Origin: Branchinecta lynchi
Lineage: Eukaryota > Arthropoda > Branchiopoda > Anostraca > Branchinectidae
Reading direction: 5' to 3'
NCBI GenBank assembly: GCA_023053575.1
Contig: JAKZAP010000014.1
Span: forward strand, 868,001-932,000
DNA: 64,000 nt
Shown piece after piece: positions 41,701 through 54,000 of the stretch. The notes under the pieces are model-generated. The model saw nothing but the letters and a program-made list of their open reading frames with translations. It was not told the origin of the DNA and did not search any database. Every line of letters starts with the position of its first letter. Position 1 is the stretch's first letter. Position numbers and translations under genes: made by a program.

Positions 41701-44700
41701 TCCTGACATTTTATTTTGACAAGGCCGCTGTTTTTTGTTGCACGATTGGGACGATGAAAGGAAGTTTTTTTTCTATATTTTGAACTTCAGTTTTGTTATT
41801 AATCAGGGACTGAAAGCTTAATTTTTTTCTATTAATTACCTCGTTCCACGTTTCCATGTTAGAAACATATGCAAGCATAAGCACATCCCTCCATTTAGTA
41901 CAAAACCGCTGATTCTGAAACCAACAAGACAGGATAAGTACGATTCAGAGAACCACGCCGCAATCAAGTTTTTGTGACTTACCCGGTCGAATGCAGCCCT
42001 AGCGTCAAGGAAAAATACAACAAGAGCTATAAGCTCATGTGGCCAGGGGCGTCGCAAGGGGGGGGGTGCAGCACCCCCCCACCTTTTTGAGATTCGGTAA
42101 ATTTTGGGCCGGAGGCCCAAAATTATACTAAAATTGTTCGGTATTTTTTCGATGGCAGAACTGTTCGATATATTTATGGGGATTCGGTAGTTACACAGAA
42201 TCCTAAATAGGCTATCTGTACAAATTTCTTCGGTACAATTGCCAGTATTCGGTATTTATCAGGAATTTGGTGAGAGAATTTACTGAAATCATTTGGTAAT
42301 TTTTCGATGCCGGAACTATTCGGTATATTTATGGAGATTCCTTAGTTACACAGAATCCCGAATAAGCTATTGGTTCATAATTATTCGGTATCATGATTGA
42401 GATTTGGTAATTTATTCAGTATAATTTCCAGGATTAGGAAGTTAACCACGAATCCTGACTTTGTTCCAGTTTCAACGAAAGTATACCGAATATGAATATT
42501 GTTCCGTAGTCTTTGGATATCGAAACAATTCGGTATAATAACCGGGATACGGTAGTTGTACAGAATCTCGAACATGCTATCGGTAAACTTATTCGGTATA
42601 ATAACTGGGATTCGGTAATTTATCGTTAGGGATTCGGAAGTTACCACGAACCTTGAAACTCGAAGAGGTCGAGACAAAAGGGATGATCTTTGATATCATT
42701 GATAGTCCTTACTTTTATTTTGGATCCCAAAAAGACTATATACGGTAATCATAAATATTTCGAACATTTCGCCTGCAGCACTTTTCGTAATATTCTCGAT
42801 TTTGTGGAAGGGCTCGTCATTTGACAGGGGTTTTAAGCCAGTTTTAGGATTGAGATTTCGAAACATTAAAAGCTAGAATTGGGATGGAAATTAGATTTAG
42901 CAGGAAAAAGCAAAAAAAAATTCGCATGCGGCGCTCACTTTATGTGATTTTGGGTAGTATATTGACTAAACTACAGTTGTTCCTGCTGCCGGAACGTCGC
43001 TCCATCTGTTTTCTGGAACAAAGGATCTGGAACTGGAGTCTCGGCATTTAATCAACGATAAATGATAGAATTTGTAAGAGAAGCAGTTAAATTTTAGCCT
43101 ACAGAAAAAAATGGATTTTGCAAAGTTTTCGCCTGCGGCGATCGATTGAATTTTTAGAAGCTGTTACAGCAATCATCCCCGGTAATACATTCTCCATGTG
43201 GGCTTCGCCAAAACGCCGCCTAATAGCTGGCTTATCGTCATTCATGCTGCCCTTTATTGTTACTCTTCCTACGTAATCGTTTCTGTTCCGTAATTTAAAG
43301 CTCGAGTTCTTAGTTTTAGGATTCGGTAAAAATGTTGAAAGATTCGGTAAAATTTTGGCTCTGCACCCCCCCACCGAAAATGCACTTGCGACGCCCCTGC
43401 ATGTGGCACTTGCAAGGCTAGGTCAGAGGATGAAAGTAGGAATTTGCCAATTCGTGCGTTTGTTCTGATCATTTGTAAGCAAAACAGTTGCTTGAACTGC
43501 AAAACAGGGAGCAAAACAGCAACAGTTATTGTGCAGCATCAAATTTAGATAAGCACAACTCGTGCTGACATAACGCAGGTCTGTATGGTTGTGACAGGAA
43601 CCGCACCATACCACGCCCAAATTTACCGAAACCTGACTGTGATCAGAAGACGTACTGCGGGATTTCACGGATTTCCGAGCTGTTAAATCGGGTTTTGGGC
43701 TATGTGACGAAGAATAAATAATCGTACCCTTGGGCGATGTGTTTTTATCGTGTCCTCGTTTTCAGACGCCGAGCAGATTTCAGCGAGCCAGCCCCTCCCC
43801 TCGTCGCAGATCCCATCCAGTCAACCCCTCTCATGTTCTTTCCGCCCCTCACCCCTTCTGCAATCCGCTGGACTTGTCACACTTGGAAAGCTGTGTCTTC
43901 AGAACGAAAAGCTGGCAAAGCAAGTCGTTCCAGCCCTTGGAAAGCTGCTGGCTTCCTCCGCGGAATCCAGCCTGAAGAACAATATCGTCCATGTACTATG
44001 TGATATTATTATTAGGTGAGCAGCTTATTTTAAGCAGCTTTTAATTTTTTTTTCAGTCAGTCAGTCCATTACTGGTTCCGGCCAAAGAAGAGCATGGATA
44101 GCAGCACCGAATTCACACTTTATCTACACTGTAAACAAAATATTGCAGTATTTGCTACTGGGATTAATCTTATCTGTACTGAGATAAGATTATCTCTAAT
44201 TTGGAATAACCTTATCCCAGTAGAGATCAGGTTAATCCCAGTAGCAAATACTGCAGTTAACTTGAGTCCTTACTTGGAAGATTACAACCCGGTTCTGGCT
44301 GTTTTCAGCCTCCTTCTTTCCGCTTGTTTGACATTTCTGACCAATGAGCTCCTCGGAAGCAATAAGCCGGCGCCTTATTAGCCTTGAAAAAGGCCAAACA
44401 CGACAAATGCCAAGGTCAGGGTAGTAGTGCCTTGAGTATTGATAAAAATGACATAGGAAGTTCGAGATTCTGGAAACGACAATGGATAGAACGAACTGGG
44501 ACGTCGAGTGAAGAAATAAAATAGATAAAATGGGTCCTGTAAGAGCTGGAAGACGCTTTTTGTATTGCCAGAGGAAGGACTAAGGCGCATCAGTTTTTCA
44601 GGGTCACTTACAACAGCCGAAGCGGTGGGTAATCTGTTAAAAGTACAACAGCCTAGCTTTAAAGCTCAACTAGGCTTTAAAGTTGGGAGGTTGGATTGTT

Positions 44701-45053
44701 GTTCTGGTTAAGAAGAGCCGTAAAAAAAAAAAAAAAAAAAAAATAGGTTTTTATTTATTTTTGGTAATTTTGGTCACGGTGGAAGGGGTGCCCTATGCTG
44801 GAAGGGCACCCTGTGATACCGGCTGAGCCATTAGTTTAATGTGAATGATATAGTTTTGATTGTAGGATACGGCTTTTTTTAGTGTAATTGTTTTAAGTGC
44901 TCAAATAAAATTAAAAGATTGATAATAATTTAAAGTAAGAAATAAATGATAATTAGAATCTAGTGTAAGAGTAAAGTGTAGGTGACGTATAGAGATAAGA
45001 AATTTGAGTTGTGATGATAAAGAAAGTTGCGTCACTGAGTGGAGTGGAGGTGG

Positions 45054-45086
<33 letters not shown>

Positions 45087-48000
45087 TCAACTATTAAAAT
45101 ATACTGGAACATTATTAATAATTGTAGATTTTGTGTGTTTCCTATGAAAGTGTTACGTTTTGCTTTTGTTTTGTTTCGTTTTTCTTTTCGTTTTTGAACT
45201 CCGTCCCTTTTCTGTTTGAAATGACGGGTGATAAATAAATAAATTAACAGTTCTAGAAATCGAGGCTGATATGGAAAATAACACAGAGACGGACATCGAA
45301 AATAACCCATCCGAGCCGAAGGCGATCTGCCAAATGGCCATCGAGGTTGTCACTCCGATATCAATCGAAGTGGAGGTGTGTCAACTGTTAATAACTTTTC
45401 GGACAGAACCAGTAACAATTAATCATGCACACCACCTCTCTGGAGGCTGTTATGACTTCATATCATCCTCTCTGGATGCTGTTATGACTTCACAGCATCC
45501 TCTACGTACGCTGTTATGACTTGAAATCATCCTCTCTGGAGGACTTCATATCATCCTCTACGGAGGCTGATATGACTTCATATCATCCTCTCTGGAGGCT
45601 GATATGAGTTTCTATCATCCTCTCATATCGACCGCTAACTTTCTGTGTGAAGGTTATCGTAAGATAACTAACCGCGGGTCATAGGAAGATATGCATTACA
45701 AACCTGTTCGAGAAAAGTTATTTGATGTTGAGTTGATCATCGTTAGATGAACGGTAGAGAGGGAGTCCGCGGGCATGCCTCGGATTAAATCCAGTTCCTT
45801 TCCGGGAATTCCGGCATAGTCTGCTAGGTCGGATTTGTAAACAACTACAAATCCGGTTGGGGCTCCCATCGGACAGTAGGTCATTCTAGGAATTAACTGT
45901 AAGAGAGTCTGAGCCTAATGCATTAGCTTACCCCCCCCCCTTTTTTTAGATACGCCTCGCTTGCTGACCCTCTAATGCCCCATGTCTTACTCTGCCTTAA
46001 AGATGATCATATTAGAGTTCGACGGAATACTCTGAGTCTTCTTATCGGACTACTACAGGAGGATTATCTGAAGCTGAGAGAGAATTTCTTCTACAGGATA
46101 GTGGAGATGGTAAGTTATTCTCCGAGAAGAATCCATAGGAGCAGAGGATCGCTCTGACGTAACACAAATCAAAGGGATGACTTACGGTATATACACTACA
46201 CGGTCAGAAGTTTCATAGCAGATAACACAAGGATGCGCGGTTTCAACAGACAACACTGAGGATGTTATCTGTTGTCGCGAAAAACGTTATGCAAAATAGT
46301 CGAAAAAACGCCAAAAAAGCATCTGCTCAATTTATGGAAGTCGGCAGGGGCTTTTGGTATTTTCTCGGCTCTTCCTGGCAATGCTTGCTATGTTAACATT
46401 TCTGATTTCATGCATAACGTTTGCCGTGACAACACATAACATACCAAGTGTTGTCTGTTGAAACCGCGCATCCTCTTGTTGTCTGTTGTGAAACTTCTGA
46501 CACTGTAATAGTAAAACTTGTAAAGGAAACATAGCCATAGTCAACAAGCTGTGCTTCTCATTTGTAATTATTTTTCAGAAGGAAACGTCTCAAATTTTTC
46601 GGATCCGAAAATTTTAGTGACTATGATTTCGTAAAGTTGGTCCGTCCATCTGTTCACTGTAAAAAGTTTCTCCGTATTAAGATTCAAGTTAACTGCAGTA
46701 TTTGCTACTCAGATTATTATCATCCCTTCGGAGATAAGATTAATACCAAATAGAGATAAGATGATTCCGAGTAGCAAATACTGCAGTTAACTTTAATCTT
46801 TACACGGACAAACTTTTTACAGTGTTAGCGCGATAACTCTCAAAGGGTTCGAAAAAAATTCCGATTAAAACCTGGTCTAATTATCCTTTAGGTTCAATTC
46901 AGTCCAATTCAGTTTTATTTCAACACCAATAACGGACTATCTGAATAGCAGGTGGTAGAGTCATTTCTTTATTTTTTTCTTTTACTCCGCCTTTTCAAAA
47001 TGGCGGGTCACAAATAAATTACTTACTTACTTACTATACATTAAAAACTAACCAAAATTCTCAACATATACTAGGAGGTGGTCGGAGGAGGTTGAAGTGC
47101 AGGTCATGTCCGTAGGTGGGTCTTGAAGCCATAATTAACGGGGCTTCAAATTAAGAGGTGATTCAGTTTTTTGGTTTTAAGCTAACACGACATTCGATTT
47201 GGAAGTAGTGTATGGAGAAAAGCTTGAAGTTGATACCATACCAGCCAGCTGCAGAGCCAGTCACCCGGGGTATGTTTAGAATTGTTGTGATAAAATTTAC
47301 TGCATAGATTTAAAATAGGTATAATAATGCTGCAAGTATTGAAATAATGCATATAACGGATACGTCAGCTACGATGCTTTAAAAGCCATATTTAAGATTG
47401 TAGGTTTGTTTGCTTGCCAAAAAGGTCGATTATATCGCTGCTAAAGCACCATAGCTGACGTATCCGTTATACTCATTATTTGATTATATGTTTCAAAGTC
47501 AGCTTGGGCTCAAGGCATATTTAATGCTACAAGGTGAAATTCGGCGCATGCGCTATAAAATATACCTTCTATGAATAAAACTTTATTCTACTCTCATGAG
47601 AGTAAAGAAACTTTCATGACCGAGTAGTTTGGCTAATATCCGATCAAATGGGAAACTCGTCATAATTATTTTTTGTTTGATTTCGGTTCGAGTAAAAAAC
47701 ACGCTGTATCGATATCTTCGCTTTGTTTTCTTGCCAGACGGATATTCAGCAAAAATAGAATTTCGATAGTACCTATAATTTGTTGTTAAGTCAATAATAA
47801 TAGGGTACTTTGACATTCTGAATCGATCAGCCTGGTTTGTTTTCCTGCTTGGTCGACGCTACAGATAGGATATCCTCTGACCCAGCCTTGCAAGTGCCAT
47901 ATGAGCTTCCAGCTCATTAATCAACTTCAGATGAAATTTTACTTTTAACCAACTTTCCGGTTTTCACCGGATTCCGAACGAACTACTTGTTCGGCGAGAA

Positions 48001-51000
48001 AATGGTTTTCACCTCCGTGTTCAGAATGTCTTCTTACCTCTAAATCGAACTTCAAATAAATCTTTTACTTTTAACAATTTTTCCGGTTTTTGCCGGATTC
48101 CGGACGAACTACTTTTCCGGCGAGAAAATCTCAGTCCAAAGTCGACTATCACATTAGCTGTTTAAAAATATTTTGTTTGTCCCTTAATTTGAACCCCCTC
48201 CCCCACCGTTTCGAACGTCTATGTGTGGTTGAAGACATAGGGAATTGATCTTCCGGATTCGTTTTCCTATCTAGGCGATACTTCGACCAGACTCGTCGGA
48301 ATCCAGCAAAAATGGAGATATCAGTTAGAATTAAAGTTCGGAATTTTGATCCATGATTTTTTTACAATAAAACAAAAACAAATCTGAATAAGTCATCACG
48401 GTAAAGAGGCCAGTCTATTTGCAATTTTGAAGTAAATTGTATTATTTGCAATTCACGACACAGAATACAATTCATCAGTATCAAACGGATTAAATTAGTT
48501 CTTGTAATTTCTTTGGTCCGTTTTTCGTGTCGGTATAGCCTAAACATAATAAAAAGACTGACCCAACAGTCTTCTTCGTTTCCCCCTGGGTAAAGAGCTC
48601 GCACAGATTTTGATGTAAGCCGGTAATTTTGAAAAGAGCAGCATTTATAAGGTAAGCTATTTCGAAATAGAGAGCGTGCTGAATCGGAATTCGTTGATGT
48701 TTAGAAGAAAATTGCTATTCCGGCTGTAATAAAGGGCGAGAGATTTCAGACAAACCTAAAGTTTAACAGAAAAGAGCTGGGATAGGACAATCCACTTACA
48801 CATCACTTATTCACTTAAACTGGCTTGAAGACCCGCTTAAAAATGCGTTACTTAGTTGTTCCGCTATTCACGAATATGATTTTCAAATAGGGGAATTTCC
48901 GTGTGATTTGTGGTTCCTCTATGCGCTTGTATTTTTGTTATATGCCTTACGAGAAAGGTTTATGCTATTTTGTTGGTTCAGGCACTAAGCAACATAACCA
49001 ATCTTACCACTGCCCACCGAAAAGCCGTGTTTGCGTTGAGATTCAAATTTCCCGCGTCGTAGTAGAATTTACGCTGTGGGGACGGCTGCAAATATTCTGA
49101 ACCTAATAACGAGAGCAGATAGTGGATAACAAAAAAATGCCGTTACAGAATCCAAATAATTTAGTGTATTCAATTAAATGACCCAACAATAAGTTGGCTT
49201 TTCAGTTAAACTTAACGGATCCGGCTAAGGGCTTGATTGAGGATGAGTAACATGTACGCGACCAGGCATAAGACAAGAAGTCCGCTAGACCCCAGTGTCT
49301 GGATGAAAAGTCCAATAAATACTCCCCTTTGGAACCCGTCGTGATCTTCAGGCTTGTTAATAATAGAATAGAATAGAATAGAATAGTAATTTATTCACTC
49401 ACACTTTCACGGTTACAAAACCAAAATTGGTGAGAACTGTCATAACATAAACATTTAAAAGCACGTACAAATGGTCAAAGGCTATTTAAAATTTCAATAG
49501 TCTTTGGTATAAAACTGTTTTGGTAACGGCTGTGTTTGGCCGCTACTGGTTGGAATATTGGGACCTTCGTAGAGACTGCTCGCTCTTGCCTTTCCCTTAC
49601 ATTGTTGTATGGGGGAGGGAGAAACTCATTGTAGATGGGTGCGAAATAAGTTTTTTACCGATCTCCAGAATAATATCTGGTTCCCGTTTTTTGTGTATGT
49701 TTATGTTGGTTTATTTCTAGCTAGTTCGTTGACCTTTGACTATTTATCTTGACTTGTTCAACATACCATTAGGCCTCAATCCATAGTTTTTGTTTTCGCT
49801 TTCAAGTTCCGAAAATCCTATTCGTCCCGGACCATCATGTTTCACCTTAACGGCTTTCTTTTCCTGACAGCCACGCGTCGAAAAAACAGTCGAAAAAAAT
49901 AAAGCACAGCAAAATATTCGGGCAAACACTCTTCTCGTAAATCCGGTCTTTTGTTTTCTCCGGTCATTTTTTACGTCGGGGATGTTACGTGTCCCTGTCA
50001 TACTTCACAGCCCATTGCCCCAAGATCGGCGACCGTGACATGAGTTTTCTGTCGACGCTCTTTGGTGGGAAAGAAATGTTGGCGTCTTAAAAAGTCGGAT
50101 TTTCTGAGAGGAAGAAATGATGTCTCAGTGATAGTGGTTGCCGCAAATCATTCCGGCATACATCCGAACTGAGTTAGGCTACGTTCATATTGGTCACAAT
50201 TTTTGCAGACGGCCTTCCGGTGGCTAACGTAAGCGAGCTCCTACAGTCTTTTTCTGTACTTATCTGATTCGTAATTTTGACTGGAAAATCAAAGCATTTA
50301 TTATGATATAGGGACAGGGATAAGACCTATTATTATTACTGTTACGGATTTATTTCCCATCATTGTGCATACATGTACAAAAATACATAGAAATCAGATA
50401 GAGAACGAAAAAAAAAGAAAAAAGATAATTAATAGCAATATTACAAGCGTAAGAAACACAAGAAACGTAGAGTAGAACACACAATGAAACAAGACCAAAG
50501 GTTTCGATAGGATCCCAGAAATCTAACACTTGATTTAAAGAATTGGGCCATGTCTTCGCCATTCAGTCTTCGTCAGATTCCTTGAATATTTTTACTGTTA
50601 AAATTAAGTTCAAAAATGGATTCAGCATGTCTCCTTGCCTCGATTCCAAATCTCTAATCGATTTCAGAAGCAACTTTGAGCTTCAACCGAATTTCCAGTT
50701 TCAGCCGAATTCGTGGTGAACCATTTGTCCAGCAAGAAATCTAACTTCATAGATGGATTCAGCGAATATAAGCTAATATCTTATTAGCTTATAAAACATA
50801 CATGTTTTTACCGTAAATTCCAAACTCATCCTCTGCCTCTAAACATAGGGCTAAAGGACCCATCTACGAACTTGACCTGTACTTTACCAGTGAATCCTCA
50901 TTGAACAACATCCTCGCTTGAAATTTCCTCGTTTGAACATTATATATCAACCTGTTCGACCTTGGATTAGACTAGATCTCTCCAACGTCACACAGAATAA

Positions 51001-54000
51001 ACAAATGAATGCCGGCATCCTCGCGCAGAACTATACTATTTTGTGAAGAAAGGGGTAAGGACTGCTGTAGCCGAAAACTGGTCGACAAATTTTGTGTCCA
51101 GTTTTCGCAGGATTCCGGGTGAACTAATTGTCCGGCAAGAAAATAACTTTCATATTCGGATTCAGCATGTCTACTTACCCCTAAACCAACTATCCCAATA
51201 GCTTTAAAAACAAAATTTGGGCCCCTTAATTTGGAACCCTCTCACCCACCCCTAAATATAGGGTTACATTGCACATCTACGAACTAGTTCTTACCCTTGA
51301 CCCAAAGAGTCCTCAAACCAAGTTTCATCAAAATATCTCATTCCCTTCGAGAGTTATCGTGCTCACAGGCAGACGGACACCTTTTGCTATGTCACAGGTA
51401 TCCCCTCCACTTACGTTTTGAGATCCCAAAAATACGATGAGTGGGGTGTGTGTTAAATTACGTTTGCACTTGAGCGCTCTCGTTTTTTCCAGAATTGCAG
51501 GTAAGGGCCGGGCTACTCGTACTTGCTGGACTAACTATTGTTACTTGTAACAACCCGCTTAGCTCCGGGATAGGACCTCAGGGTGGGGATAGGTCTACAT
51601 GATCATTACCTGAACTGACATCGTACATAAGTTTGGTAAACAAATAGAAGCTAGCGAGAGAAAAGGGAAGTTGTGCGTATGCGCTTGCCGGTAGCCATTT
51701 AGGGGATACTAAATGCATAAGCAGTTATTTTCAGCTAAAGTAGTATCTGCTATGCATTATGGATCCGAGATTTAGGGCTTCCATAAGGGGGATAAGTTAG
51801 AGAGTTTACACTTACAATATTTTAAGGTAGTAGGGGTTAGTGTGAGAACAAATAGTTTAGTAATTACAGGGGATTTAAGTTTAGGGTCGCTCCGGAATAG
51901 TAAGTTGGTAGCTATGATAAGATATCCACTGTAAACACAAATCTTGCAGTATTTGCTACTGGGATTAATCTTGTCTTTATTGAGATAAGATTATCCCTAA
52001 TTCGGATTAATTTTATCTCAATAGAGATAAAATTAATCCCAGTAGTAAATACTGCATCCTTATTCGGAGAAACTTTTTACAATGTTGGGAGAAAGTGACG
52101 AGTTTGCCAAGAGTGAGAGTTCTAAAAGCGGGGTATTTGGAAATACTTAGAGGTAAGAAGAGGGATTCTCAGCCTTCAGCCAGTTAAAAAAAAATATTGG
52201 AGGATTGTGGTTTTGGGGGTCTGTTGTGTGACGGAGTGGGACCAGGTTACCCCCTAGGTAAGGTAGCTTAGTGAAAGAAAGGCTAAGAGATCAAGAGATT
52301 CAGAGGTGGCATGCGGGTGCATCAGATCACCACTCTCTGAAGTTGTATGGTATGGCCAAAGAGACATGGGGAGAAGAGTTATATTTTAAGTTGGGATTGG
52401 GGGGGGGGGGGGGGGCAGAATTGAAGTGGATGGTGAGTCTTAGGGCAGGCGCTCTTCCAGTGGGGATGCGGAGAAATTATGTTGGTAGAGATAGGAAAGG
52501 TACTGATCCTTATTTTTGTCCAATGTGTGGTATTCAAGAAGAGGATGTGGTACATTTGATATGTTATTGCGAGGAGTTAAAAGAATTAAGAAAGGAAGTG
52601 TTTGGTCGGGAGGCTTCGGAGGAAAGGGATTTGGTCTCAAGTATGGGAAGTAAGTGTTTTGGTGAGCTCCGAAGGCTGGGTAGATTCCTGAAGCTAGCTA
52701 TGACCCACCGTGAACTATGTTTATAGAAGTTGATTTTTGTTTTGTTTTTGGACTGTACGATATTTTGTTTTTTGTTATTGTGTTATGTTTCCCGCCATGG
52801 CCCTTGGGCTTTATTGGGATTAAATTCATTTATTCATTCATAGCTACAAATAAAGCGCAGCATATTTTGGTGAAGATGTAATAATTTGACGGCCATCGCT
52901 TGCGATTTTAAAATCCTATTTATTGTGGGTATCTGTCTGCAGTAATTTCGATATATTTACAGTCTCGGTAGAAGATTCATCTGCGACCGTTGTAGTAGAC
53001 GAAAGCACTTATAATCAGAGGCATTACTAGCCAAAATGTTGATGGGGGAGGGGGGGGGCAAGGTTATTACCGACTGGCTGGTTATTTTATCTACTGCTTT
53101 TGTAGAGAAAATGACTTTTCTGCAGAAAAACGACCGTTTTAAAAAAACGCCTATTTTGACGAAAAATCGTTTTCCCCCCTCCCCCTTCTGGTGGCGCCCC
53201 TGCTTGTAAGTCGTGAACAGGAAGACAGAAGTGCTCATGAGGCTGGATGTCATCCCAGACTGTCAACTGACAAGGCGACTGCTCTACCAGTGAGCTACAG
53301 AAGGGCTTGTGAACATTGTTCGCAAACCACTACAATAGTCAGATGAAGTGGCTGTAATAGCAGTTATCCCGCCGACGGCATATTCATCTAAGTAGTTCAC
53401 ATCCCCTGGTCAAGAGGAGTAAAATCTTTCAATCCCTTTGGTTTTCTCCTTAAGACCCCGCAACGCAACTCCGACATTGGAGTCCTAGACTTCTAATGTT
53501 TAATTTAAATTACTTTTATTGCAAAAGGGAAACCCCACGGTGCTAAAGAAGCTTGTTACACTGGACATGTAGCCTACTTATGACAACTTGAAGAAATTGT
53601 GAACTTCCGCAGCAACTACCATGCTTATCTTATGTTTTCTTAGTTCTAATTTAATATTTGTAGGATACCTATTTTTTTTTTCCAGTCAGTATTGCCAGCT
53701 AACATTTTTTGCCTCTCAAAGGAACTTCACAGTTGTAATTCATCTTCCCAACGACCTACTCCACTTCCGATAACCAACCAGCCTCATAAGATTCCATCTC
53801 CTTAATGAGACCCCCCCCCCCTCCCTTCCCTTCGGCCTACATTCACCCAGTTAGCAGTACAGATGTTTTTGTTTTTGCAGATTATTGATGAAGACTCGAA
53901 AATGCGAGAGATGGCAATATACTACATCACCCAGAGGCTGTTGCCTAGGAAACCCAAAATTCTGTCTCAGCATTTCATCGAAAGCGTATTCCACTTCAAT

